From: an uncultured Lachnospiraceae bacterium
Lineage (GTDB): Bacteria > Bacillota > Clostridia > Lachnospirales > Lachnospiraceae
Direction of reading: 5' to 3'
Assembly (NCBI GenBank): GCA_947626415.1
Contig: CANQSA010000023.1
Coordinates: 1-37,866, forward strand
DNA length: 37,866 bases
The notes under the pieces were generated by a model. That model searched no databases and was not told where the DNA came from. It worked only from the letters and a program-made list of their open reading frames with translations. This document shows, in pieces, positions 16,676-25,518 of the stretch. A program made the translations under genes and the position numbers. The number at the start of each line of letters is the position of its first letter. The stretch's first letter is position 1.

Positions 16676-19603
16676 TTAAAATACCTGTTTTACTTCCGTA
16701 AACAGTTCCGCCTCCTGTTCCAGCCTGCTTTCATTGCCGATCACGCAGATATGCTGCTGCGCCAGAACCGCTTCCACCAGATCGGCCAGCGCCCGCACCG
16801 CCTCCGGCGTTGTATGCAGCACCTCCCCGCGCTCTTTTGCCAGCATTTCTTCTGTCACATGACAGAGATATGCGGAATAGGAGCGTCCGGCCCGGCTCGC
16901 GTTCGTCAGCGGCGTATCCATTTCGCTGAACGTTCCGATGATATATTTTACCATATCCCGCTCATCCGCCTGAAAGCTGCGCAGATACTCCGGTACCTTC
17001 CGATATACCTCTAAGGTACGGGACAGATGCGGATCCCGATAAGAAGTAAAATAGCAGTCGCCGGTTCTGGTATACTGGTTGCCGCACCCATAGGCGCCGC
17101 CCTTTACCCGAAGTTCATTCCACAGATAATCATAGCTCATGATCAGCCGCACGACACGCATCGTCCCGGTAAAGCGGTATCCCGCTTCTTTATAATTTCC
17201 TGCCATTGCCACATACTGTACCTGGGAAGCCGTCTGGAAGCCTTCCCGCTTCGCAATGACCGGACAGGTAATCCCGGTATGCGGGACAGGATCCGTAAAC
17301 AGGCAGGCTTTAAACGTTTCGACGTTTGGCTCTAACCGCGCAAAGCCTTCTTCATCCGCCGCATAACTGATAAGCAGATTCTCCGGTCGGAATACACAGC
17401 GGATCACCCGTTCAAACTGCGCGATCAGTTCTTCATAACGAGCGTCAAAATGCGCCTTCAGATCTGTCAAAAACTCGTAAAAATCAATTCCGCGGAGCCG
17501 TTCGTTCACAGCAGCCGGTTCCGAATAATAGGAAAGGGCACGCATAGCCGCAGTGGAATTTCCTCTGGCAGCCAGCTGGGACTGCAGCCGGGAACAGTTC
17601 TCTTCAATCAGTTCCAGAATCCGCCGCCGGTTGTCGAACTTCGTATGACGCAGGATCTCTTCTACAATCTCAAACGGAAACGCGATCTGATCGTAAGTTA
17701 CTTTAACACGGATCTCCATTACCAGCTTCCACTTGTCGGAATCCTGCGCATCCGAATATACCGTACAGCTGTTGCTCATTTCGCCGGTGTGGATATTGAT
17801 CTCCTGATCCAGTTCCCCATAGGAAAAATGTTCGGTATCCAGCAGCCCGAAGAAATTATTATATACGCCCAGATAGGAAAGCAGTTCTTCCGGCAGATCT
17901 TTTATCACAAAAGCCAGCCGGAGATAGCCGATCCCGTTGGTAAAATAATTATGATGCAGCACAGTCGTACCGGCAATCGTTTTCTCTGTATTGTGGAACG
18001 GTTCCGGCGTTTTTTTCATATCGTTCAGGGAAAGCAGCGGAATGCTTTCTATTGCCTCCGGCGCATCCGGCGCTTCCTGATATGCTTTCAAATCCCTGGT
18101 CTGTCTGACGATCTCTGCAATCTCGCTCTCCTCCATGGCCGCTTTCTTTTGTTCCAGTTTTGCCGCCAGCTCCTGTTCCCGGACGGTCGCCAGTCCCGCT
18201 TTGGGCACCGCGGTCACAACCGCCTTGTGCGGATTCTCAAGAAAATAGGTCTGAACCAGATTTTCAAAATAACCGTTCTGCATTTCTGCCTTCAGATAAT
18301 CGAAAACCGGATTGGTCTCTAATCCCGCAAACGGATTTTCCTTATCATACAGCCAGCTCTGCATCACTTCTAAACCAAACAGCAGCCCTTTGGGAAAATC
18401 TCCGAAATCTGCCTCCCGGGTATGGAACTCAATGACATTGAGCCCGGCCTGCAGCGACTTTTTTGCAAACCCTTCCCGGACAATACGCTCCAGGGTATCC
18501 CGGATCACGGTTTCAAAGGCTTCTTTCTGTTCCGGATTCGCCTTTTTTGCCACGATTGAGAAATACGGCTGCTGCTGTCCGTAATGATACTGTCCGTAGA
18601 TATCCTTGCCGATCCCCACATCCAAAAGCGCCTGCTTTAACGGTGCGCCGGGCATATTCAGCAGGGCGTATTCCAGAACCTGAAACGCGATATTCAAATT
18701 GATATCTCTGTAATCTCCGACCACAACGTTATAGGACAGATAGGTGTTGTCCCGCTCCGGTTCCGACGCTCCGACCGGATAGAAAATGGTCTTTTCCCGC
18801 ATTTCGGAAAAGGCCGGCTGCATGGCAATGGAAGAATCCAGTTCAATCGCCTCAAAATTACTCAGATATGCCTCATCCAGCCACTGCAGCTTTTCCGCCA
18901 TATCCATGTCGCCATACAGATAAATGTAACTGTTGCAGGGATGATAATATCGCCTGTGAAAATCCAGAAACTGCTCGTACGTCAGTTCCGGTATATGAAC
19001 AGGATCTCCGCCGGACTCATTGGCATAGGTGGTATCCGGGAACAGCGCATTCATAATCTCCCGGTCCAGCACATCGTCCGCCGAAGAAAACGCGCCTTTC
19101 ATCTCGTTATATACTACGCCGTTGATCGTAAGCGGAGCCTCCGGAGATTCCATCGAATAGCTCCAGCCTTCCTGACAAAAGATCTCCCGATACTGATATA
19201 TATTCGGATAAAATACCGCGTCCATATAAACATGCATCAGATTTTGAAAGTCCTGATCATTACAGCTTGCAACCGGATACATGGTCTTGTCCGGATAAGT
19301 CATGGCGTTTAAAAATGTATTCAGAGAACCCTTTACCAATTCTACAAACGGGTCCTTCAGGGGGAACCTTTTGGAGCCGCATAAAACAGAATGTTCCATA
19401 ATATGCGGAACTCCCGTATTGTCCGGCGCCGGCGTCCGAAACGCGATACTGAACACTTTATTGGTATCATCCGTCTCCATCAGTACCAGCATGGCGCCGG
19501 ATCGTTTGTGCCGCAGCAGATATCCCTTCGCATTGACCTCCTCAATCTGTTTTGTCAACAACAGTTCATATACCGTCAGCCTGTTTAAATCCGCCTGTTT
19601 CAT
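16676..19603 (-). CDS. Insulinase-family (M16C, presequence-protease-like) metallopeptidase
   Basis: 975 residues. The inverted zinc motif HIMEH is at residues 67-71 within VPHIMEHSVLCGSKRFPLKDPF, and the distal Glu is in VVYNEMKGAFSS. Length and order match the M16C family (yeast Cym1 and plant PreP relatives): an active N-terminal half, a linker about residues 490-540, and a catalytically inactive second half. No signal peptide is visible, so it probably degrades peptides in the cytoplasm. AAAGGA precedes the ATG. It heads the run with era and recO. Confidence 0.93.
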   Translation of the reverse strand: MKQADLNRLTVYELLLTKQIEEVNAKGYLLRHKRSGAMLVLMETDDTNKVFSIAFRTPAPDNTGVPHIMEHSVLCGSKRFPLKDPFVELVKGSLNTFLNAMTYPDKTMYPVASCNDQDFQNLMHVYMDAVFYPNIYQYREIFCQEGWSYSMESPEAPLTINGVVYNEMKGAFSSADDVLDREIMNALFPDTTYANESGGDPVHIPELTYEQFLDFHRRYYHPCNSYIYLYGDMDMAEKLQWLDEAYLSNFEAIELDSSIAMQPAFSEMREKTIFYPVGASEPERDNTYLSYNVVVGDYRDINLNIAFQVLEYALLNMPGAPLKQALLDVGIGKDIYGQYHYGQQQPYFSIVAKKANPEQKEAFETVIRDTLERIVREGFAKKSLQAGLNVIEFHTREADFGDFPKGLLFGLEVMQSWLYDKENPFAGLETNPVFDYLKAEMQNGYFENLVQTYFLENPHKAVVTAVPKAGLATVREQELAAKLEQKKAAMEESEIAEIVRQTRDLKAYQEAPDAPEAIESIPLLSLNDMKKTPEPFHNTEKTIAGTTVLHHNYFTNGIGYLRLAFVIKDLPEELLSYLGVYNNFFGLLDTEHFSYGELDQEINIHTGEMSNSCTVYSDAQDSDKWKLVMEIRVKVTYDQIAFPFEIVEEILRHTKFDNRRRILELIEENCSRLQSQLAARGNSTAAMRALSYYSEPAAVNERLRGIDFYEFLTDLKAHFDARYEELIAQFERVIRCVFRPENLLISYAADEEGFARLEPNVETFKACLFTDPVPHTGITCPVIAKREGFQTASQVQYVAMAGNYKEAGYRFTGTMRVVRLIMSYDYLWNELRVKGGAYGCGNQYTRTGDCYFTSYRDPHLSRTLEVYRKVPEYLRSFQADERDMVKYIIGTFSEMDTPLTNASRAGRSYSAYLCHVTEEMLAKERGEVLHTTPEAVRALADLVEAVLAQQHICVIGNESRLEQEAELFTEVKQVF

Positions 19604-19630
19604 TTTGTCAATCCTTTCTCTTAATAATCG

Positions 19631-19681
19631 GGCTGCTGCAAAACAGCGTTCTCTCTGAACGCATCCCGTTTTGCAACAGCC
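19631..19681. repeat. Nested inverted repeat between the GH43 and M16 genes
   Basis: Outer 14-nt arms (GGCTGCTGCAAAAC / GTTTTGCAACAGCC, one G-T pair) enclose an inner perfect hairpin GCGTTC-TCTCT-GAACGC. There is no adjacent T-run on either strand. It may act as a 3' end for GH43 mRNA or be a dispersed repeat unit. Confidence 0.6.
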
Positions 19682-19729
19682 TTATACTATCCATTCTTCC
19701 AAATATTTCTGATCTTATACAATCTATGC

Positions 19730-21358
19730 CTATGCTTCTACTGTCACTTCCGCCTCAACCGGAATCTCCTCATCATAGCCTGCACCCGCGGGCATCGGTA
19801 CCGCAAAGTTCGGGGTTCCATCCGGATTCCAATATAAGCGGACCAGAGACGCGTTTCTTCCCGCATCATATAACGGCTCATAACCCTGATCGATCAGATA
19901 GCGCTCCTCCTGTCTGACATGATAAACGAAAATATCGTGTCCGTCTTCATCAAACGTAAAGCTGTTATGTCCCGGTCCAAACTGCCCGTTCTGCCGGGAG
20001 GACTGGAATACCGGGAACGGACTCTTATGCCAGTTGGTCGCGTCAAGCAGATCCGCGTCCTCATCTATGGTCATCAGGCCGTTGCAGTAAAATGCATCGG
20101 TACCGCTGGCAGAATAAGTCATAAAGATCTTACCGTTCCTGCGGATGAATCCGGGTCCCTCACATACTTCAAATCCATGGCGTTCCCAGTTAAATACCGG
20201 GGATACGATCGTGGCGATCCGGCTGGAATCAATCGTAAGCGGATCGACCATTTTAGCGGCATAAATGCTGGATTCAATCGGGTGTTTCTCAGCCCAGAAC
20301 AGATACAGTTCATCATTTAACTGCAGCACAGTATGATCCAGAGAGAAATCGGTAAACGCGATGTTGTCCTGCGTTGTCTTCCGGATCGGTCCTCTGTTCA
20401 CCCATTCACAGGTCATGGGGTCGTCTCCCAGGCACTCCAGCGCATGGGGACGAATACTCCAAAGATCATGTTCATTGACAGCCGTCGTAAAATAAATATA
20501 CCATTTGCCGCGAATATAATGTACTTCCGGCGCCCAGATATGCGGACTGCAGTTACCCGGCAGGGGATCCCTGTCAAATACAGAGATCTCTTCATATCTG
20601 CCGGAGCCGTCAGCCAGATCCTCCAATGTCGCCGCATGCCGCAGATAAACATGGCGGTACTGGTACGCGCCGTCCAGATTGTGGGTATCATCCGTATGGG
20701 AAGCCGTAAAATAATAGGTTCCGTCCGTATGCTTATAAATAAACGGATCCGCGCGGTGATAGATAAACGGGTTCGTATAGTGATGCTGATTCACATGTCC
20801 GTGTACGGTATAAGTCCCGGCTCCGGCCGACAGCTTGTCCGCATCTTCCCAGTATACCCGTTCTTCTTCCACGCCGCCGTTGGAATAATACACCTTTACA
20901 CGCTCCGGCAGTTCCGCAGCGGAACTTACAGTCAGAACCGCCCGTTCCGTTCCGGTCACCGTGACCGGCTCCGGTTTTCCATATACTGCCTGCATGCCTG
21001 ACAATACCGTTTCCGAAACCTCGATCATTCCGCCTTCTTCATACTGATAGCCGGCTGCTTCTGCGGCGGCGGCATCCATGCAGTCCTGCTCGTCATAGTG
21101 GATCAGATCCTGCGAAGTATATACAAATATCAGATTGCTGTCACAGGCATCTGTTCCATACAGTACAAATCCGCCGTCCTTCTGAACGATCATCGGCTTC
21201 TTCATCCGCCTGGAACCCGCCCTCGGAAAAAGTACGCCGTTTCCTCCGTTAAAGGCATACCATGTCGTCTTATCATAACTGTACTCCAGATGTAAGCTGT
21301 CAGATTCTTCATTATCCCAGTCCATTGTATAGGGTCTTACATAAAAATGCTTCTCCAT
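19730..21358 (-). CDS. Glycoside hydrolase family 43 (arabinofuranosidase/xylosidase type)
   Basis: 542 residues with no signal peptide, so probably cytoplasmic. Residues 1-110 form a propeller-like N-terminal module. Residues 130-190 look like a bacterial Ig-like (Big_4-type) domain ending GTYTVHGHV. The GH43 catalytic propeller follows: RADPF places the base Asp at residue 204, TDFSLDHT has the second Asp, and CEGPGF has the acid Glu. WAPEVHYIRGKWYIYFT is a family signature. It likely removes arabinose from oligosaccharides released by the GH51 lipoprotein encoded upstream. GAGAGGAAA precedes the ATG. Confidence 0.88.
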   Translation of the reverse strand: MEKHFYVRPYTMDWDNEESDSLHLEYSYDKTTWYAFNGGNGVLFPRAGSRRMKKPMIVQKDGGFVLYGTDACDSNLIFVYTSQDLIHYDEQDCMDAAAAEAAGYQYEEGGMIEVSETVLSGMQAVYGKPEPVTVTGTERAVLTVSSAAELPERVKVYYSNGGVEEERVYWEDADKLSAGAGTYTVHGHVNQHHYTNPFIYHRADPFIYKHTDGTYYFTASHTDDTHNLDGAYQYRHVYLRHAATLEDLADGSGRYEEISVFDRDPLPGNCSPHIWAPEVHYIRGKWYIYFTTAVNEHDLWSIRPHALECLGDDPMTCEWVNRGPIRKTTQDNIAFTDFSLDHTVLQLNDELYLFWAEKHPIESSIYAAKMVDPLTIDSSRIATIVSPVFNWERHGFEVCEGPGFIRRNGKIFMTYSASGTDAFYCNGLMTIDEDADLLDATNWHKSPFPVFQSSRQNGQFGPGHNSFTFDEDGHDIFVYHVRQEERYLIDQGYEPLYDAGRNASLVRLYWNPDGTPNFAVPMPAGAGYDEEIPVEAEVTVEA

Positions 21359-21438
21359 CCTAATTTCCTCTCTGTTCTGCTTATTGGTAATCTTATCTAA
21401 ATACTAACATACTTTTTCCATTTATGAAAGCACAATTT

Positions 21439-24132
21439 TTATTTTCCCTGTGAAATCCTGATAATATTCACGGAATACGGCGCCGCCTCATAGGTAAGGC
21501 TTCCGCCTACGGAAAACGGCTCTCCCACTTCCTCTTTGACTTCCTGCTTTTCTTTTGTATTTTTCACAGCGCCGCTCTTTGCGGATAAGGTGGTAACCAC
21601 TGCCGTTCTTTCTTCTTCCGTTACCCAGTTCAGACTCATATCGACCGTTGCCTTTACGCCGCTTACATTTACCAGCTTAATAATAATATCGCCGTTTTCG
21701 GCAATGCTGGCGTTCTGATAAAGATCCTCTGTCTTGGGCGGGATATAGGTAAACATCAGACTGTTGTCCAGATAGCCCCGAACAGTCCCTTCTTTTACAA
21801 CAACCTTGATCTGATATTCCTGATTCGTCTTTAAGGTAATATTTTTAACGGTTCCTTCTACCTGATCGCCTTTTACGCCGTTGGAAACGACCTGCAGACA
21901 ACTTACGGTATTTCCCCAGCCGCCAATATTCCAGAACATACAGTTATCTGCGTCTTCAACCGCAATTGGGATCAGGAAGCCTTCATCGCCGCCCGTCTTG
22001 GTCGCCGTCACTTCCATGGTATAGTCAGTCCAGTCCGCATCGCCCACATAGGCCACGTCGCCGATATTCTGATTCTTCGGCGCACCGGTATTGGACTGCA
22101 CCAGTTTGCCGCCTTCAATCGCAAAGTGCCCTGCCTGTACATCCCAGTCCTGCATGCTATCGGATTCAAAATCAGAACTGTAGAGGACATCCTTTGTGGT
22201 ATTGGAAGTCACTGTCAGATTATCAAAAGTTGCGGAGGTCTGCCAGGTTCCCAGTCCGATCCTGCCGTTGATCAGGCTGCTTTCGCCTTCCGACTTGTTC
22301 TCCAGCGTGCTTGGAATTATATTCGTTCCTACATTGTTGGCAAACATCTTCTGTACATAGTAGTTGACAGAGCCGTAGACAGAGTCATTGCCATACCAGA
22401 TCATATCCGGCTCCCACTGATTATTCTTATCGTTGGCAAACAGCGGCGCATAGCAGGCCATCTTTACGATATCCGCATTCCGCTCTACGCCGGTCAGATA
22501 AGCCGCTTCCGCAAGAGCCGCCTGCATGGTGTTGGATTTGGCGGCATATTCGCCCAGGAAAACGGGTACGCTGTCCCGCTCATAGCTGTCATAGCGGTCT
22601 ACGTTCTGTAAAAACCATTCCGGCGTCTGATAATAATGCTCGTCTACCAGTCCCGCATATGCTTTCTTGTCGCTCTGCCGTTTAATCTTGTCCCAGGCAA
22701 AGGTATCGCCGGAATTCGGTCCGTTAGCAACGATAAATTCAATATCGCCATAGATATCCGGATTCTCTTTTTTCGCCTGATTCAGCGCTTCCAGGAACTT
22801 CTCATAGTGCTGATAGTATTCTGTCTGCCACTGCTCATTGCCTACACCCACATATTTTAACGGGAACGGCTCTTTATGGCCCATGGCGATCCGGACCGCG
22901 CCCCACTTGGTATCGGCGCCGCCGCGGCAAAACTCGATCAGATCCAGCGCGTCCTGTATGTATTGCTTGAATTCGTCGCTGTTGATGTTCAGACTGCGGT
23001 AATTCTGGCTCTGGATCGGGCAGGTCATACCTGCATTGACAACCGGCACCGGCAGGCAGTCCAGATCTTCACACAACAGGAAAAATTCATAAAATCCCAT
23101 TCCATATGTCATATAGTACGGATCATTCTGAGAATTCTGCCAGATGTTCAGGTCATACGCACGGGCCGCTACATCTCCTACCGTTTTCTTACCGTTTACC
23201 GTCCATTCCAGTCCGTATCCGATGGATTGCTTCCAGTTATACGCATCTTCCAGTGTTTTGCCTTCGATCAGGCAGCCGCCCGGAAACCGCAGAAACTGTG
23301 GATTCAGAGCTTCCAGGTATTCTCCGATATCCTTCCGGATCCCGTTCTCCCGATTCTTATAGGTTTCTTTAGGGAACAGAGAAACGGAATCCACCCAGAC
23401 CGTTCCTTTTCCGATCTTTACATAGAGCTTCAGTCCGGAATTTTTCGTTTCCGACGCCGTCAGTTCCACTTCATACTTCCACCACTGGTCGGTAATCCGG
23501 TCAATGGTGCCTTCGGCATAAACCGTTCCCTTACCGTCTTCTAAACTGACGGTAACTGCGTCATTGTATGTGCCTGCGCTTTTTAAGAACAGACTGGCCT
23601 TATACTTCGCGCCTTTTGTAATGGCATATCCGTTCAGATAACCGCTGTTTCCGATTCCCAGCTTTTCCGATGCGGTATTGGTAAGAACAGCGTAATGTGT
23701 ATTATTTTCATTTAAATAACTCTTGTCCTTACTGCCGTCCGTCACTTCAAAGGTCAGCCCTGTTTCCGGCGTATTCCAGCCGTGCTTTCCCTGCTTGTTC
23801 GCCTGACTGCCATATTCAAAAGAACCGTTTTTCACCATCTCCGCATACATTCCGCCGTCTACGGCATGGTTAATATCCTCCAGAAAAATCCCGTATAAAA
23901 TATCGCTGATCTCACTGGACGCATCCAGTTTCTCCGGATCTGCGTCGACCGTCATGGAATACTTTAATTCCGTTACTTCTTTCTGCGGCGTTACATCAGC
24001 CTGATGCTTCGGCGTCGCCGCTTCCGCCTGTGTTGCCTTCGTTTCTTCCGTGCCGCCGCATCCGGCCAGCGATACCGTCATCAGCGCCGACAAGCACAAC
24101 GCTATCCCTTTTTTCCAATTTTTCACGACCAT
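21439..24132 (-). CDS. Exported GH51-type alpha-L-arabinofuranosidase lipoprotein
   Basis: 897 residues. The signal peptide ends in a lipobox, SLAGCGG (Cys near residue 25). A CBM_4_9-like carbohydrate-binding module follows (about residues 100-250), then a TIM-barrel with GVGNEQW containing the acid/base Glu and VFLGEYAA containing the nucleophile Glu. The C-terminal arabinofuranosidase sandwich is interrupted by a LamG/DUF1080-like insert of about 180 residues (GLGTWQTSATFDN to YIPPKTEDLY). The start is ambiguous: GGAGGTAATG occurs twice in tandem, and GTG at 24126 is also well spaced from the second GGAGG. I give the ATG at 24132. Confidence 0.88.
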   Translation of the reverse strand: MVVKNWKKGIALCLSALMTVSLAGCGGTEETKATQAEAATPKHQADVTPQKEVTELKYSMTVDADPEKLDASSEISDILYGIFLEDINHAVDGGMYAEMVKNGSFEYGSQANKQGKHGWNTPETGLTFEVTDGSKDKSYLNENNTHYAVLTNTASEKLGIGNSGYLNGYAITKGAKYKASLFLKSAGTYNDAVTVSLEDGKGTVYAEGTIDRITDQWWKYEVELTASETKNSGLKLYVKIGKGTVWVDSVSLFPKETYKNRENGIRKDIGEYLEALNPQFLRFPGGCLIEGKTLEDAYNWKQSIGYGLEWTVNGKKTVGDVAARAYDLNIWQNSQNDPYYMTYGMGFYEFFLLCEDLDCLPVPVVNAGMTCPIQSQNYRSLNINSDEFKQYIQDALDLIEFCRGGADTKWGAVRIAMGHKEPFPLKYVGVGNEQWQTEYYQHYEKFLEALNQAKKENPDIYGDIEFIVANGPNSGDTFAWDKIKRQSDKKAYAGLVDEHYYQTPEWFLQNVDRYDSYERDSVPVFLGEYAAKSNTMQAALAEAAYLTGVERNADIVKMACYAPLFANDKNNQWEPDMIWYGNDSVYGSVNYYVQKMFANNVGTNIIPSTLENKSEGESSLINGRIGLGTWQTSATFDNLTVTSNTTKDVLYSSDFESDSMQDWDVQAGHFAIEGGKLVQSNTGAPKNQNIGDVAYVGDADWTDYTMEVTATKTGGDEGFLIPIAVEDADNCMFWNIGGWGNTVSCLQVVSNGVKGDQVEGTVKNITLKTNQEYQIKVVVKEGTVRGYLDNSLMFTYIPPKTEDLYQNASIAENGDIIIKLVNVSGVKATVDMSLNWVTEEERTAVVTTLSAKSGAVKNTKEKQEVKEEVGEPFSVGGSLTYEAAPYSVNIIRISQGK

Positions 24133-24169
24133 TACCTCCACATTACCTCCAAATTTTATATATAAATTA

Positions 24170-24198
24170 AATATAATATAAACAATGTCAGATTGCAA
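24170..24198 (-). promoter_or_regulatory. Promoter of the GH51 gene
   Basis: TTGCAA (24193-24198), 17-nt spacer, TATATT (24170-24175) on the minus strand, inside a very A/T-rich stretch about 40 nt before the start. No obvious operator or cre site is visible. Confidence 0.5.
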
Positions 24199-24245
24199 TG
24201 GACTTTTGCCGAATCCTCCATAAAAAATGTGAACATTTTAAAATG

Positions 24246-25235
24246 CTATACGATGTCGCCGCCCAGAGAACGCGACATCAAGTTCTTCGGCTCCAGTCCT
24301 GCCGCCAGCCCCATCCATAATTTGACATATGCGGCTACCGGCGACATGACCGGCAGCGGCACGATCTGTAAGTCTTCAAACAGACTTGTACTTTCATAAG
24401 AAGCCCCCTCCGAAACTCCGCTCAGAAAAACAGGAATCTTCCGCTTTGCCGCCTCCGCAAAGAAACGCTGTCCGCTTTCCGATTTACTGTTAATCGTCCC
24501 AGAGTGATAACTGCCGTGCAGAATTGCTTTTACGCCTTCCGGGATCGCCGGATAGACAAGTCCGGGATACGGTTCAATCCGCAGGACCTCCGGACTGGTT
24601 TCCCTCAGTGAGGCAACCGAGATTTCTTCTGTCTCATCTGTTCTTTCCTGATAGGCCGGATTATAATGAAAAACAAACTGCTCGTCCAACCACCCATACG
24701 TCTGATTCCGCACACTGTAAAAACAATCCGAATACGCCTCACTTGCCAGCAGCCTGCTGCCTCTGTGTATCTGCAGATTTTCACCCGGATTCTGATAGGG
24801 CACCCAGACGCCTTTTTCTCTTTTTTCCGTAATAAACCGGATGGCGCCGTGCAGATTCGCCAGTCCGTTTGCCTTCGGCTGTTCAATAGGATAATTGCTG
24901 GATACCAGGCAGACAGGAATCCTCTTATTGCCAAGCGCATAGGCCAGCGCCGCCGCCGAATACTGCAGCGTATCCGTGCCGTGCGTTACCACGATCCCGT
25001 CATACCCGGAATGCAGGCAGGCCGTCACACAATCAATCAAAGCCTGTATCGTCTTTCCCGTATTGTTTTCACTCAGCTCCCGATAGGGTTCCAGCGTATC
25101 ATATTCCGGCAGCGAGCCATAACGCCGCTCATACTCTTCCAGCAGACGGTAAGGCTTTCCCCTGTCTACAGAGATATAACTGCCGTCAAAGGTGCTGCCG
25201 ATGGTACCTCCGGTAAATACAAATAAAAGTTTCAT
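24246..25235 (-). CDS. ansA: L-asparaginase
   Basis: 329 residues. MKLLFVFTGGTIGSTFDGS has the first catalytic Thr in TGGTIG. VVTHGTDTLQYSAAALAY has the second Thr and the conserved Asp. It hydrolyses asparagine to aspartate and ammonia. No signal peptide is visible, which fits the cytoplasmic type I form. The ATG at 25235 has GGAG seven nucleotides upstream and matches the conserved N-terminus. An in-frame start at 25274 would overlap the leader ORF. It is preceded by a four-hairpin leader with its own promoter. Confidence 0.92.
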   Translation of the reverse strand: MKLLFVFTGGTIGSTFDGSYISVDRGKPYRLLEEYERRYGSLPEYDTLEPYRELSENNTGKTIQALIDCVTACLHSGYDGIVVTHGTDTLQYSAAALAYALGNKRIPVCLVSSNYPIEQPKANGLANLHGAIRFITEKREKGVWVPYQNPGENLQIHRGSRLLASEAYSDCFYSVRNQTYGWLDEQFVFHYNPAYQERTDETEEISVASLRETSPEVLRIEPYPGLVYPAIPEGVKAILHGSYHSGTINSKSESGQRFFAEAAKRKIPVFLSGVSEGASYESTSLFEDLQIVPLPVMSPVAAYVKLWMGLAAGLEPKNLMSRSLGGDIV

Positions 25236-25257
25236 GGTAATCTCCATTCCGAAGCGT

Positions 25258-25398
25258 TTACGCGTAGGAGGCACGGTAAATCAAGTTTACCGAACGAGAA
25301 ATTCGCGAAGGCGATTTCTCGTCTGCCATCATGGCTATTTGGGACGCTCCGGCACAAATAGCCGTGTGAAAAATCAGCACATCAGTGTGATTTTTCAC
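25258..25398 (-). CDS. Possible 46-residue leader ORF in the ansA 5' region
   Basis: The GTG at 25398 has GGAGG (25406-25410) seven nucleotides upstream and opens a 46-codon frame, MKNHTDVLIFHTAICAGASQ onward, ending TAA 22 nt before the ansA ATG. The frame runs through all four hairpins, so its sequence is dictated by palindromes and it may be incidental. An upstream in-frame ATG at 25458 precedes the predicted transcription start and is unlikely. No domain is recognisable. It could be a leader peptide or a translated palindromic repeat. Confidence 0.35.
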   Translation of the reverse strand: MKNHTDVLIFHTAICAGASQIAMMADEKSPSRISRSVNLIYRASYA

Positions 25399-25400
25399 AC
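25274..25400 (-). repeat. Array of four consecutive hairpins upstream of ansA
   Basis: Four inverted repeats in tandem: CGGTAAA/TTTACCG (25274-25292), CGAGAAA..TTTCTCG with an inner TCGC/GCGA (25295-25321), GGCTATTTG/CAAATAGCC (25333-25363), and a 13-bp perfect stem GTGTGAAAAATCA/TGATTTTTCACAC (25364-25400). The last two abut directly. Each arm pair differs in sequence, so this is not a simple tandem repeat. All lie inside the predicted ansA 5' UTR. Confidence 0.8.
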
Positions 25401-25426
25401 TATTTCCTCCAGATTCCATTACTTTA

Positions 25427-25454
25427 ACTATAGCATGTCCGTTTTTTTTGTCAA
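25427..25454 (-). promoter_or_regulatory. Promoter of the hairpin leader and ansA
   Basis: TTGACA (25449-25454), 16-nt spacer, TATAGT (25427-25432) on the minus strand. It overlaps the tail of the LRR gene terminator and gives a 5' UTR of roughly 185 nt before ansA. Confidence 0.65.
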
Positions 25455-25456
25455 TC

Positions 25457-25507
25457 AAAACAAAAACCTGCGGAAATCCGGCTCAATGCCCTCTTTCCGC
25501 AGGTTTT
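25457..25507 (-). terminator. Terminator of the first LRR surface protein gene
   Basis: Minus strand AAAACCTGCGGAAA ... TTTCCGCAGGTTTT stem (25463-25507) followed by T5-G-T4, 12 nt past the stop of the LRR gene. Confidence 0.88.
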
Positions 25508-25518
25508 ACAGCAATCTT

